Counted from the stretch's first letter, positions 47,408 through 56,665 are shown. The stretch is DNA of 64,000 nt from Verrucomicrobiia bacterium (GCA_026414565.1 JAOAIT010000009.1:1-64000), one strand, 5' to 3'. Numbers and translations are program-made. The notes: generated by a model from the sequence alone, not told the origin.

Positions 47408-47423
47408 GCCGCGTAAAAAAAGA

Positions 47424-47453
47424 AATTTGCTGCCATTCTTGGGGGGATGGCAG
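47424..47453 (-). terminator. possible second terminator after rpsR
   Basis: A 7-bp stem (CTGCCAT/ATGGCAG) with a 10-base loop is followed on the minus strand, after five bases, by TTTCTTTTTTT. It lies downstream of the stronger hairpin at 47461-47497. Confidence 0.5.
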
Positions 47454-47460
47454 GCGGGAC

Positions 47461-47497
47461 AAAAGCAAACCCACCGGCGATGGGGCATCGCCGGTGG
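47461..47497 (-). terminator. rho-independent terminator after rpsR
   Basis: A perfect 11-bp stem (CCACCGGCGAT with ATCGCCGGTGG) has a 5-base loop. On the minus strand it is followed by GGGTTTGCTTTTG. It lies 23 bases past the rpsR stop. Confidence 0.78.
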
Positions 47498-47519
47498 TGT
47501 AGTCAGGTCGGAAAGTGGA

Positions 47520-47774
47520 TTAGCGCATCAACAGCATGGCCCGGGCGCGTTTGATCATCCGGGTCAGGCGGCGCTGGTAATGAGCCGGCAGGTTGGTGTA
47601 TTTGCGCGGCAGGATGCGGCCCTGTTCTGTGACGAAATTACGCAGCAAGGCGGTGTTGCGATAGTCCAGGGCGTCCACAGTGAAATCAATCTTGGGCTTG
47701 GGCCGCGGCGTGCGCGGGGTCAGGCGGGAGGGATGAGCCCGTTCTTTGCGATCCGTGTGAGTTTTACGAGGCAT
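47520..47774 (-). CDS. rpsR: ribosomal protein bS18
   Basis: This 84-residue protein has a basic N-terminus and the bS18 core DYRNTALLRNFVTEQGRILPRK (visible from about residue 37) followed by the KYTNLPAHYQRRLTRMIKRAR helix. It binds bS6 and 16S rRNA in the small subunit. It follows rpmG by 6 bases in a DksA-like-rpmG-rpsR transcript; bS6 and bL9 genes, its common neighbours, are not here. Confidence 0.95.
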   Translation of the reverse strand: MPRKTHTDRKERAHPSRLTPRTPRPKPKIDFTVDALDYRNTALLRNFVTEQGRILPRKYTNLPAHYQRRLTRMIKRARAMLLMR

Positions 47775-47780
47775 AGGTCA

Positions 47781-47948
47781 TTACTTGATTTCACGATGCA
47801 CCGTGTGCCGCCGGAGATGGGGGTTGTACTTCTTGATCTCCAGGCGTTCGGTTTGCAACTTCTTGTTGCGGGTCGTGACGTACCGGGAGGGAGGTTTGCC
47901 CTCCTTCCGGGCTTCCGTGCATTCCAAGGTGACGATTTCTCGTGGCAT
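47781..47948 (-). CDS. rpmG: ribosomal protein bL33
   Basis: This 55-residue protein starts [17 protein letters not shown] and has the bL33 core [19 protein letters not shown] and a [13 protein letters not shown] end. It has a single cysteine and no CxxC pairs, so it is the zinc-free (C-minus) form. It is too short for standard length cut-offs and is easily missed. It sits between the DksA-like gene (8 bases before) and rpsR (6 bases after). Confidence 0.93.
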   Translation of the reverse strand: MPREIVTLECTEARKEGKPPSRYVTTRNKKLQTERLEIKKYNPHLRRHTVHREIK

Positions 47949-47956
47949 AGGCAAAA

Positions 47957-48646
47957 TTATTCACGTTCTTTGGCCGGACGTTCCTCTTCCTCGGCCTCCG
48001 CATCCTCGACCTCCACCGCGCCCACGGTGTCCACCGTGCCCAGCGCGCCCAAGCGCCGCTGGCGCAACTGGCCGTCACGCTCGAGCTGGATTTGGGCCTC
48101 CACGGTGAAACGGGTCCACGGGATGGCATCCAGCCGGGCCTTGGGGATGGGTTTGCCGGTGAGTTCACACACGCCGTAGGTGCCGCGCTCAATGCGCTTG
48201 AGCGCCTCCTCAATCTCGTAGATGGCGTCCTGGTCGCTGGAGAGCAGGCTCAGCGCAAAGTCACGGTCAAAGGTGTCCGTCCCGGTGTCGGCCATGTGCA
48301 GACTGTAGCCGGGCAACTGTTCGGCGCTATCCTTGGCCAGCCCGCTCATCTGTTGTTGCAGGCGCTCCCGCAAATCCATCAAAATATCGTAATATTTCTG
48401 CCATTCCGGCTTGATTTTAACCGGCACCGCCGGGCCTTGCTTGTTCAGCGGGCGCCCCAGAATGGCGGCGGCCGTGGCGGCCACCCGTTTGGCCGGCCCC
48501 GTGGATTTATTGGGACCGCTCATTTTGGCCGGGACAGCCGGCTTGGCCGGGGGTGCCGGCCGGGCAGGCGCCGGTTTTTTCTCGGCAACCTTGCTTGCGG
48601 TTTTGCCGGTGGCCTTCTTTTCAACCGTTTTTTTCTTCGCGGTCAC
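47957..48646 (-). CDS. DksA/TraR-family protein with degenerate zinc finger
   Basis: From the GTG at 48646 (GAGGA 8 bases upstream) this 229-residue protein has a Lys/Ala/Pro-rich N-terminal half and a DksA-like coiled coil ([20 protein letters not shown]). The finger region [20 protein letters not shown] follows, then FTVEAQ. Only one of the usual four cysteines remains, so zinc binding is probably lost. The acidic C-terminus ends in a Glu-rich tail. It may bind RNA polymerase or ribosome-related targets. It leads the rpmG-rpsR transcript. Starts further upstream (ATG 48691) are possible. Confidence 0.78.
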   Translation of the reverse strand: MTAKKKTVEKKATGKTASKVAEKKPAPARPAPPAKPAVPAKMSGPNKSTGPAKRVAATAAAILGRPLNKQGPAVPVKIKPEWQKYYDILMDLRERLQQQMSGLAKDSAEQLPGYSLHMADTGTDTFDRDFALSLLSSDQDAIYEIEEALKRIERGTYGVCELTGKPIPKARLDAIPWTRFTVEAQIQLERDGQLRQRRLGALGTVDTVGAVEVEDAEAEEEERPAKERE

Positions 48647-48810
48647 GGTACTTATCCTCAAGCCAAAAGCGTTCGATGTCTTTCTCTCCATCTGCTTCAA
48701 CCAGGCCAACCGGCCTGGTCCTGCAAGAGCGAGGGAATGTACCAAACTTCTCCCAAATATCCACTAAATTTTTCAAAAAAATTTTGCCGCTCCAGCCCCC
48801 TGGGACGAGG

Positions 48811-50130
48811 TCATTCCCGCGGGCGTAGGTCGTAGCAGGCCAGGCGCTCATGATAACGCAGGTAAAGGCGGCCCTGCCAGATAACCGGGTGCGCCCAGAC
48901 GTCGTTTTTATGTTTCTCCACAAACCGGAACTGGCTCACCAAGGCAAACTTCTCGCGGTCGGCCTCCACGAGGGCCAGGAGGCCATCTTCGGTAAGCCAG
49001 TAAAAGCGACCGTCGGCAAAAATCTGGCTGCCTTTGGCCAGGGCGTTGGTTTGGTGGAGCAGTTCACCGGTTTGGGCATCCAGACAGGCCCAACCGCGGC
49101 GGCCACGATACCAGGAACCCACCAGCAAATCCTTCACTTGAATGATGCCGCCGTGGCAGGTATCCAGCTTGGAAATCCACTTGGGACTGACCGAGACCTC
49201 CCTGCCGGTGTCCCGTATCCGCAACAAGGTGCCGCCGGGACTGTCCGGGCCGGTGACGAATACCCCGTCGCCGATCAACACCGGCGTGGCGGCCAAGACT
49301 TTGTAGGTGGTGGGCATGGGGTAGGTCCACAACAGCGCACCGGTCGTGGCATCCACCCCAAACGCATGGGTCTGGGAACAATTCACCAGATGCCGCCGTC
49401 CCGCCCATTCAAAGAGGATGGGCGAGGCATAACTGGCGCGGTCGGCAGCGTTTTCGGGGCTGTTCAGCCGCAACGGCGGGCTGGCCCAGCGGGTTTCCCC
49501 CGTGTTCTTGTCCAAGGCCGCCATCAGGGCCGCATCTCCGCCGGCGGTGACATAAACATGCCGCTCGTCCACCAGCAGGCACTCGCTCAAGGCCCAGGTG
49601 ATGTTGCGCGCTTGGAAACGCTGCAAAATGTCCACCCACCACAATTCGCGGCCGCTTTGGGCGTCCAGGCAGACCACCCGCCCATGAGCATTCATGTGAT
49701 AGAGGCGCCCACGGTCATAGGCCACGGCGGCGCGGGCCCCCGGATAGGGGTCTTTCCAGGAAGCGCCATTGGTGACCTGCCACCGCAGTTTTCCCTCCAT
49801 ATCCAGCGCATAAATGACCAGATGCTCCCCCACATCGCCCGTGATAAAGATTTGGTTGGCGGCCAGTACGGGAGCGGAGTATCCCCGGCCCAGGAAATGG
49901 ATTTCCCACAGCCGCGGGGGGCCGCCCTCCGGCCATTGTTTGAGCAGATTGGTTTCACGGGCAATGCCATCCCGGTAGGGGCCGCGCCATTGCGGCCAGC
50001 CCGGTTCTGCGGCAGCGATGAGGCGGGGCAGGGACGGGGGAGCAGGGGCGGGGGCGGCCTCGAGCAGCAGCCCAAGCCCTGCCAACAATCCTAATAACCC
50101 CAGAGCGCCAAGTCGCAGTGCGGTCATCAT
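48811..50130 (-). CDS. exported PQQ-type beta-propeller protein
   Basis: This 439-residue protein starts MMTALRLGALG at 50130, with a signal peptide (about 1-25). It consists of PQQ/BamB-like propeller blades with recurring patterns such as VVCLDAQSGRELWW, AALDKNTGETRWAS, GVDATTGALLWTY and ACLDAQTGELLHQ. The WPQWRGP opening motif is frequent in exported Planctomycetes and Verrucomicrobia members. No quinone-binding enzyme residues are evident, so it may be structural or binding. The function is unknown. Confidence 0.82.
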   Translation of the reverse strand: MMTALRLGALGLLGLLAGLGLLLEAAPAPAPPSLPRLIAAAEPGWPQWRGPYRDGIARETNLLKQWPEGGPPRLWEIHFLGRGYSAPVLAANQIFITGDVGEHLVIYALDMEGKLRWQVTNGASWKDPYPGARAAVAYDRGRLYHMNAHGRVVCLDAQSGRELWWVDILQRFQARNITWALSECLLVDERHVYVTAGGDAALMAALDKNTGETRWASPPLRLNSPENAADRASYASPILFEWAGRRHLVNCSQTHAFGVDATTGALLWTYPMPTTYKVLAATPVLIGDGVFVTGPDSPGGTLLRIRDTGREVSVSPKWISKLDTCHGGIIQVKDLLVGSWYRGRRGWACLDAQTGELLHQTNALAKGSQIFADGRFYWLTEDGLLALVEADREKFALVSQFRFVEKHKNDVWAHPVIWQGRLYLRYHERLACYDLRPRE

Positions 50131-50191
50131 GGCACAAATCGTAACACAGGCGGGTGGTCTTGGCGAGTGTCGGAGGCCCGATTTTCCTGCC

Positions 50192-51547
50192 TCAGCCACG
50201 CGGCCAGAGCCGGAACCAGAATTTCATGGGGGCCCGCAATAAGAGGTCCCGCAACAGCTCTTCGAAACTGGCGGCCTTGGGCTCCACCAACCGGCGGGTG
50301 CTGCACAGGGCGGCCAGGGTTACCAGCGCGGCGGCGGCAAAAAAGATGCTGTAACGATTCCACTCCACGCCGCCCCAGCGGGTGCGGAACTCCCCGATGG
50401 CATCAATCATCATGCCCCAGAGAATGGGGGCCACCCCCTGGGTGACATTCCACGCCACAGAGAAAAGGGCGAAAAAATGATTGCGCCCCATAGTGGGCAC
50501 GGAGGCCATGGCCAGGCGCGTGAACGCCATGTTGGCCGAGGCGGAGAACAGGCCCATGCACCCCAGCAGGGCGATCAGCGGCGCGGTGGAGGCCTGCAGG
50601 GCCTTGCCGGACATCAGCCACCACCCGCCTAAAATCAGCACATAAACCCCGAATGCCAGGGCCAGCACCGGTTTGCTGCCGGCCGCATCCAGGCGGGAGC
50701 CAAACAGCCACAGACTGCCCATGCCCCCCAGATAGAGCGTGGTGGAAAGCAGCAGAATCCGTCCTTCGGAAAGGGCCGCTTCGGTCTTCAGAAAGGCCAC
50801 GGGAAAGGCTTGCATGCCGCCATAAACCACCGCCCAAAGCATGACGGTGACGAGCAGCCGCTGAAAAGGCGCATGCCGCAAAATCGCCCCCCAGGGAACT
50901 TCGCCGGTGCTGCCGGCGGGTTCTTGCGGCACGGGGACATCCGGGATGCGTTTGAGGAAGCTCAGGCTGGCGGCGCCGGCCACGGCACTGAAGGCAAAGA
51001 GCAAACTGAATTGATACGGGTGGGGTTCGCTGCCCAAAAACAGCGCGGCCAGTAAAAAAACCATGATGCTGCCCAGATTCACCACGGCGGCATCCCGTGC
51101 CAGGTAGCGGCCGCGGATGGATTCCGGTACGAGGCTGGTGATCCACGGCAGCCACGCGCAACTGGATATGCCACGCGAAAGATTGAAGCCAAACAGCAGA
51201 AACAACAGCAGCGCCAACTGGGTACCGCGGTCCAGGAATGCCCCCAACAAGGGCACTGCGGCCATTGCAAAGATGAAGGCCACCCGGATGCCCCAGCCGG
51301 CATACACAAACCGGCGAAAACCGAGGCGCGGGATGTATTGGGCGGCGGGGATTTGAAAGATGACCAGCAGGGGCATCATGCTCACCACCACCCCGAGGAC
51401 GGTGGCACTGCCGCCGAGGCTCTTGGCATAGAGCACCATGGGGCTGCTCAACACAATCTGGAATGACAGCGCGTTGAACAGCGCAAACCAGTAGGCATGA
51501 TGAAAGCCGGGCGGCAGGCGGGGCTTTTCTGGAGCAGCGTCAGACAT
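50192..51547 (-). CDS. MFS transporter
   Basis: This 451-residue protein has about 12 hydrophobic segments. The inter-domain region carries SLVPESIRGRYLARDAAVVN, an MFS-type cytoplasmic loop (the ESxRGR pattern). Substrate is unknown. It lies 29 bases downstream of the sugar-nucleotide cassette and may be part of the same transcript, but this does not by itself assign a sugar substrate. Confidence 0.85.
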   Translation of the reverse strand: MSDAAPEKPRLPPGFHHAYWFALFNALSFQIVLSSPMVLYAKSLGGSATVLGVVVSMMPLLVIFQIPAAQYIPRLGFRRFVYAGWGIRVAFIFAMAAVPLLGAFLDRGTQLALLLFLLFGFNLSRGISSCAWLPWITSLVPESIRGRYLARDAAVVNLGSIMVFLLAALFLGSEPHPYQFSLLFAFSAVAGAASLSFLKRIPDVPVPQEPAGSTGEVPWGAILRHAPFQRLLVTVMLWAVVYGGMQAFPVAFLKTEAALSEGRILLLSTTLYLGGMGSLWLFGSRLDAAGSKPVLALAFGVYVLILGGWWLMSGKALQASTAPLIALLGCMGLFSASANMAFTRLAMASVPTMGRNHFFALFSVAWNVTQGVAPILWGMMIDAIGEFRTRWGGVEWNRYSIFFAAAALVTLAALCSTRRLVEPKAASFEELLRDLLLRAPMKFWFRLWPRG

Positions 51548-51576
51548 GGGGGTGGGGTTGCGCCCGCGGCGCCATG

Positions 51577-52401
51577 CTAAAACCCGCGCAGGGCGGTGCT
51601 GGAGCGGGCCGGCAGCCCGGGCGCGGGTGTTCGTTTGAGCACCACATACTCCAGCCCGTGGGCCTCACAATAGGCGCGTTTTTCCGGTTTGTCTCCGTCT
51701 TCGTTGACGGCATAGATGTGCGGTTGCAGACGCCGGATTTCCGGCTCGGCATCGAGCCAGCCCCACCCCGTGGTGAGCACGGCTTGCGTGACGTAGCGGA
51801 TGCTGCCCACCATGTAGCGGCGTTCGTCCTGGCAGAGCAGGGGATGCCCCGCGCCTTTCAAATGGCGCACATTCGCATCATTGCCCACCGCCACGTATAG
51901 ATCCCCCAGGGCCGAGACTTCCTCAAAAAAACGCACATGCCCGGAGTGCAGCCAGTCGTAGCAGCCGGTGACAATGACCTTTTTTCTTTCCGGATGAACG
52001 GGGCCGGCCGGCGGCTCGGGAAAACCGCTCAATGCCGCCGCGGCCAGCGGCATGGCACGCCATCCGTGCCGTGCGCAGAATTGTTGGCGCGCGGGTGAAT
52101 CTTCCTCCTCAGGATAAACCCAGATGGCAGGGGGGACGGGCGCCGCCCGCTCCAGGACCGGCAGCCCGCTGGCAGCCTGAATGACTGTCACCGAATCCAC
52201 ATAACGGATGGCGCTTAAAAAATAGTGGCGCTCTGCCAGGGGAAATTTCACGGGATTGCCCGTGGCCTGGGCCGTCGAGGCATCGTCCCACAACAGCACC
52301 CGCACCGGCCCCAGCCGCGCGGCCTCCTCCAAAAGGCGCACGTGGCGCGAGCGCAGATCATCAAAAGGCCCCGAGACAATGACCTGAACGTTGTGCTTCA
52401 T
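51577..52401 (-). CDS. tandem cytidylyltransferase-like nucleotidyltransferase (N-domain decayed)
   Basis: This 274-residue protein has two copies of the nucleotidyltransferase alpha/beta fold. The C-terminal copy (about 141-274) has an intact HxGH motif (GCYDWLHSGH, 146-155) and an SSTALR end motif (268-272 region). The N-terminal copy (about 5-130) aligns with GPFDDLRSRH (11-20), losing the first His and the Gly, and shares the ERxYxxxxIRYV block (57-67 vs 193-203). The C-domain probably transfers a nucleotide to a sugar phosphate, as in RfaE2/HldE-type enzymes; the N-domain is probably structural. It ends the epimerase-kinase-nucleotidyltransferase cassette. Confidence 0.8.
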   Translation of the reverse strand: MKHNVQVIVSGPFDDLRSRHVRLLEEAARLGPVRVLLWDDASTAQATGNPVKFPLAERHYFLSAIRYVDSVTVIQAASGLPVLERAAPVPPAIWVYPEEEDSPARQQFCARHGWRAMPLAAAALSGFPEPPAGPVHPERKKVIVTGCYDWLHSGHVRFFEEVSALGDLYVAVGNDANVRHLKGAGHPLLCQDERRYMVGSIRYVTQAVLTTGWGWLDAEPEIRRLQPHIYAVNEDGDKPEKRAYCEAHGLEYVVLKRTPAPGLPARSSTALRGF

Positions 52402-52404
52402 GGT

Positions 52405-53220
52405 TCAGAGGCGCAGGGAGGCATGAAAGGCGCCGGGCACAGGCTTTACGGAGACCACGTAAAGATAACCCCCACCACAGCCGGAATACATTGCGCCGGC
52501 GTAACGGGCCTGGTAATAGCGTAAAATGGCGCCCAGGTCCACCGTCAGCGTGGGATGCCGCACGGTGTGGGGCAGCAGATGCTCCCAACACTCCATGCAC
52601 TCATTAAAGGAGCGTCCCAGTGCGGCGGCATCCCGCGCCAGAATGGCGGCGAAACAATCTTTGCCGGTTTGGCCCAGCCGCCGCACCCAGGCCGGCTCCA
52701 GATTTTTTTCGCCCAAAGGATGGTAGCCCTCCGGTCGCGGCGCGATGGGGATAATGTGCAGGACCTGGGCCAGCCAGTGGACGATATCCGGATCACGGCA
52801 GGTTTCGATATGTTGGGGAAAGATGCCGCCTTCGTGCCGGGCATCGTAGTCCAGGCGGTTGATGCCGGGGTAGAGCAAACCGATCATGTCCTGCGAGCCG
52901 GAAGGATCCGGCCGCCCGGCGTTTTCTGCGGCATACAATGTCCGCACCAAATCAGCGGGATTACCGTCAGGCAGGCGATCCTGCCACAACCGCCGGGCCA
53001 CCGCCCGGGTGCCGGTGGCCAGTCCGGAGCGGTCCATCCAGGGGGCATCCGGCTGCACGCCCACCACCACCATGCTGCCGGGCGGCTCCGGATTCAGGCG
53101 GGACACAAAGGGCTGGTCAATCCAGCCCCCCGCCAGGGCCAGCCGATACGGCAGGTGGCCCCACGGCGGGGGCGGCGGAATGGGGCCGGTGGGACTCAGG
53201 TTGGCGTCCGACATGCCCAT
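52405..53220 (-). CDS. GHMP-family sugar kinase-like protein (shortened)
   Basis: This 271-residue protein shows the order of HddA/fucokinase-type GHMP kinases: motif 1 YRLALAGGWID (25-35), motif 2 SGLATGTRA (65-73), SGSQD (107-111) and motif 3 YSGCGGGYLYVVS (245-257). The spacing between motifs 1 and 2 is only about 35 residues, much less than usual, and motif 2 lacks the classic GLGSS serines. It may phosphorylate a sugar or may have changed activity. It lies 3 bases after the epimerase and 3 before the nucleotidyltransferase. Confidence 0.68.
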   Translation of the reverse strand: MGMSDANLSPTGPIPPPPPWGHLPYRLALAGGWIDQPFVSRLNPEPPGSMVVVGVQPDAPWMDRSGLATGTRAVARRLWQDRLPDGNPADLVRTLYAAENAGRPDPSGSQDMIGLLYPGINRLDYDARHEGGIFPQHIETCRDPDIVHWLAQVLHIIPIAPRPEGYHPLGEKNLEPAWVRRLGQTGKDCFAAILARDAAALGRSFNECMECWEHLLPHTVRHPTLTVDLGAILRYYQARYAGAMYSGCGGGYLYVVSVKPVPGAFHASLRL

Positions 53221-53223
53221 CGG

Positions 53224-54321
53224 TTAGTACAAGTCCTGCACCGTGTGCTCGCCTGCCTGGCGCTTGCGGTACTGCTCTTCAATCCACTGGTAGGTGGTTT
53301 TCAAGCCCTCCCGCAACGGAATGGACGGCTCCCAGCCGAGCATTTGTTTGATGAAGGTGTTGTCGCTGTTGCGCCCCGCCACGCCGCGGGGGGCGTCCAG
53401 TTTGTAATGCCGCTGGAGTTTGACGCCGCCGATGGATTCCACCAGCGACACCAGATCATTGATGGAGATCATTTCACTGGTGCCGAGGTTGATGGGCGTA
53501 GCCTTCAGGGCATCCGTGTGCATGATCATGTCAATGCCTTTGATGCAATCATCAATGTACATGAAGCTGCGGGTCTGCGTGCCGTCGCCCCAGATTTCAA
53601 TTTCCAGCCGGCCGGTGGCCTTGGCTTCGATGACTTTGCGGCAGATGGCGGCCGGGGCCTTCTCGCGCCCGCCATCCCACGTGCCCCAAGGGCCATAGAC
53701 GTTGTGAAAACGGGCAATGAATGTGGCCAGCCCGCGCTCGGCGGTGTACTCCTGGCAGAACATTTCTGACATCAATTTTTCCCAGCCGTAACCGCGCTCG
53801 GCCATGGCCGGGTAGGCATCGGACTCTTTGAGGGCGCGGCAATGGGGGTCTTTTTGCAATTCCGTGTTGTAGGCGCAGGCCGAGCTGGAGAAGAAATACC
53901 GGCGCACGCCGGCGCGCCAGGCATGTTCAATCAGATGGGTGTTGATCAAGATGCTGCGCAGGCATTCGACGCGGAATCGCTCGATGAAACCCATGCCGCC
54001 CATGTCGGCCGCCAGATTATAGACTTCGGCGGCGCCTTCCACGGCGCGGCGGCAGTTCTCCTCCACCCGGAGGTCCAGGCATAATTCCTCCACCCCCGGC
54101 ACGCGCTGATACCAGTGCGGCAGGGGCTTGCGGTCCACGGCCCGGATGCGCTGGTAGCCGAGGTCTTTGAAATAACGCACCAGCGCCCCGCCAATAAACC
54201 CCCCGGCACCGGTAACCAAAATCAGCTCGTCTTTGGCCGCGCGGTTTTCCACCCAGGGACGCGCCGCCGGCTGGCCGGGGGCGGCGCAGGTGTTTGGATT
54301 TGCGTGTGGTTGCATGCTCAT
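53224..54321 (-). CDS. NAD-dependent sugar-nucleotide epimerase, GDP-mannose 3,5-epimerase-like
   Basis: This 365-residue SDR protein has the NAD-binding VTGAGGFIGG (about 36-45). Family blocks are NLAADMGGMGFI, FSSSACAYNTE (with the cysteine expected to act in GME), the YGWEK catalytic tyrosine/lysine pair (ERGYGWEKLMSE), RFHNVYGPWGTWDGG and GTQTRSFMYIDD. It probably isomerises a nucleotide-bound sugar such as GDP-mannose. It starts the tight cassette with the kinase-like and nucleotidyltransferase genes, indicating a pathway for an unusual surface sugar. Confidence 0.85.
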   Translation of the reverse strand: MSMQPHANPNTCAAPGQPAARPWVENRAAKDELILVTGAGGFIGGALVRYFKDLGYQRIRAVDRKPLPHWYQRVPGVEELCLDLRVEENCRRAVEGAAEVYNLAADMGGMGFIERFRVECLRSILINTHLIEHAWRAGVRRYFFSSSACAYNTELQKDPHCRALKESDAYPAMAERGYGWEKLMSEMFCQEYTAERGLATFIARFHNVYGPWGTWDGGREKAPAAICRKVIEAKATGRLEIEIWGDGTQTRSFMYIDDCIKGIDMIMHTDALKATPINLGTSEMISINDLVSLVESIGGVKLQRHYKLDAPRGVAGRNSDNTFIKQMLGWEPSIPLREGLKTTYQWIEEQYRKRQAGEHTVQDLY

Positions 54322-54427
54322 ATTGCGTTAAAAAACCACGCCAAAGTATCACTGAAAGTCCGTCCTTGGCAATATGGCAGATTTCCTTCTTTTGTTTGCG
54401 CCGCCGCCTTGTTATCCGTGGGGGCCG

Positions 54428-56665
54428 ATGGTCGCGCGTGTGACATTGGAAATCGCCCTGCAGAAGGAGTTTGATTACCTCGTTCCGGCCGACATGGAGC
54501 CGCTGGTGGCGGTGGGGACGCGCGTCAAAGTGCCCTTTGCGGGGCGGGAGGTCTTGGGCTGTGTCACGGCGCTGTTGGAGCGGTCCCCGCATCCCCAACT
54601 CAAATCCATTATCAAAATCATTGGCCGGCCCGGACTGGTGACGCCCAAGGTGCTCGCCCTGGCCCGATGGATAGCCGATTACTACTGCTGCGCGCCGGAG
54701 GTGGCCCTGCGCTCGGTGCTGCCGCAGGCGGTGCGCCGCGAGAAAGAAGGCTGGCGCGAACGGCTGTTTGTGCGGGTGGCCCCGCGCGTGGGAGAAATGC
54801 CGGAGCTGACCCGGCGCCAGGAGGAAGTCTGGCGGGTGGTGGAGGAGATGCGCGGTTTGCCGCTGAAGCAGCTGGTGGAATTGACAGGCGCCACCCCCCA
54901 AACCATCCGGCGGTTGGAGGACAAAGGACTGATCCTAATTTCGCCCGAAGTGGATGAGCGTGATCCCTACGCGGCGGAATTGATTTTGCCCACGCAGCCC
55001 CTGCCTTTGAATGCCGAACAAGCGCGGGCCTTGCAGGCCATTACGGGGGCCATGGGGACGCCGGGGCAGGCCGCACCTCCCCGGCCGGCGGTTTTTCTGC
55101 TGCATGGGGTGACCGGCAGCGGCAAAACGGAGGTTTATCTGCAGGCCATTGCCCACGCCTTGAGCCTGGGGCGGGGCGCCATCGTGCTGGTGCCGGAAAT
55201 ATCGCTGACGCCGCAAACCGTGGAGTGTTTCAAGGCGCGCTTCAGCAGCGGGCCGCTGCAAACCCTCGTGGCCGTGCTTCACAGTCATCTTTCCGAGGGC
55301 GAGCGCCATGATGAATGGCACAAAATCCGCCAGGGCCGCGCCCGCATCGTGATCGGCGCGCGATCAGCCATCTTTGCGCCGGTGGAACCGCTGGGCCTGA
55401 TCATCGTGGATGAGGAGCATGAACACTCCTACAAGCAGGAGGAGGCGCCCCGGTATCACGCGCGCGATGTGGCCGTGGTGCGCGGCACCCGCGAAAATGC
55501 CGTGGTGGTGCTCGGCTCGGCCACGCCCTCGATGGAGAGTTACTACAATGCCCGGCGCGGCAAATACACCCTGCTGGAGCTGCCGCATCGAGCCGATCAC
55601 AAGAAAATGCCGGTGGTGCGGGTGGTGGACATGCGCGCAGAGGCGCGGCGCGAGCGCGGCCAGCCGCCGGTGTTTGCGCAACCCCTGCGTGAGGCCATTT
55701 TGCGGCGACTGGAGCGGCGCGAGCAGGTCATCCTCTTTTTGAACCGGCGCGGTTACGCCACGGCGCTGGAGTGTCCCCTGTGCGGTTATGTGGCGCGGTG
55801 CCCGCATTGCAGTGTGGCCCTCACCTATCACCGCCCGCAGGTGCGGCTGCGCTGCCACATCTGCAATTACGATGCCGAGGCCCCCGCGGCCTGCCCCAAT
55901 CCGCCGTGCCGCAACCCCGGCATCCGTTATGCAGGACTGGGCACGCAAAAGGTGGAGCATGTATTGACCCGGTTATTCCCCACCGCGCGCATCTGCCGGA
56001 TGGATTCCGACGTGCTGCAGCGCAAGGAGGATTACCGGCGCATCCTCGGAGATTTCAAGGCCGGCAAAGTGGACATTTTGGTGGGCACCCAGATGATCGC
56101 CAAGGGCCTGCACTTTGAAAACGTGACCCTCGTGGGTGTGATTTATGCCGATTTAAGCCTGCACCTGCCCGATTTTCGCGCGGGCGAGCGCACCTTTCAA
56201 TTATTGACCCAGGTGGCCGGTCGCGCCGGCCGGGGCGAGGTGGAAGGAGAAGTTTTTGTGCAGTCTTTCACTCCTTTTCACCCGGCCATTCAATACGCGC
56301 GCCGCCATGATTTTGCGGCCTTCTACGAGCAGGAACTTGAGTTTCGCCAGCAATTGCATTACCCGCCCTTCAGCCGGCTGGCCCGCTTGTTGTTCCGCGG
56401 GCGCAACGAAGAAAAAGTCGCCTTCTTCGCCGGGCATTGCCGCAAACAGATGGAGGCCTTGGCCAAAGATCTGCCGGATTTGCAAATTGCCGGCCCCGCC
56501 CCTGCGCCCCTGGCGCGCGCCGAAACATTCTACCGTCATCATCTCACCTTGCGCACGCGGCACATGACCAAACTAAGTGCCGCGCTGGCCGCTCTGCTGC
56601 CCAAGCTGGCCTTGCCGGAGGATGTTCTGATGGCGGTGGACGTGGACCCCGTGGCCCTGCTGTGA
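54428..56665 (+). CDS. priA: primosomal protein N' (replication restart helicase)
   Basis: The chosen ATG 54428 gives the PriA-like N-terminus (MVARVTLEIALQKEFDYLVP); an in-frame ATG at 54374 would add 18 hydrophobic residues of no known role. The protein has Walker A GVTGSGKTEVY, DEEH box (IIVDEEHEHSYKQEE), helicase motif VLGSATPSME and the zinc region CPLCGYVARCPHCS followed by CHIC and CPNPPC. It reloads the replisome at collapsed forks. It is transcribed divergently from the epimerase. Confidence 0.95.
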   Translation: MVARVTLEIALQKEFDYLVPADMEPLVAVGTRVKVPFAGREVLGCVTALLERSPHPQLKSIIKIIGRPGLVTPKVLALARWIADYYCCAPEVALRSVLPQAVRREKEGWRERLFVRVAPRVGEMPELTRRQEEVWRVVEEMRGLPLKQLVELTGATPQTIRRLEDKGLILISPEVDERDPYAAELILPTQPLPLNAEQARALQAITGAMGTPGQAAPPRPAVFLLHGVTGSGKTEVYLQAIAHALSLGRGAIVLVPEISLTPQTVECFKARFSSGPLQTLVAVLHSHLSEGERHDEWHKIRQGRARIVIGARSAIFAPVEPLGLIIVDEEHEHSYKQEEAPRYHARDVAVVRGTRENAVVVLGSATPSMESYYNARRGKYTLLELPHRADHKKMPVVRVVDMRAEARRERGQPPVFAQPLREAILRRLERREQVILFLNRRGYATALECPLCGYVARCPHCSVALTYHRPQVRLRCHICNYDAEAPAACPNPPCRNPGIRYAGLGTQKVEHVLTRLFPTARICRMDSDVLQRKEDYRRILGDFKAGKVDILVGTQMIAKGLHFENVTLVGVIYADLSLHLPDFRAGERTFQLLTQVAGRAGRGEVEGEVFVQSFTPFHPAIQYARRHDFAAFYEQELEFRQQLHYPPFSRLARLLFRGRNEEKVAFFAGHCRKQMEALAKDLPDLQIAGPAPAPLARAETFYRHHLTLRTRHMTKLSAALAALLPKLALPEDVLMAVDVDPVALL

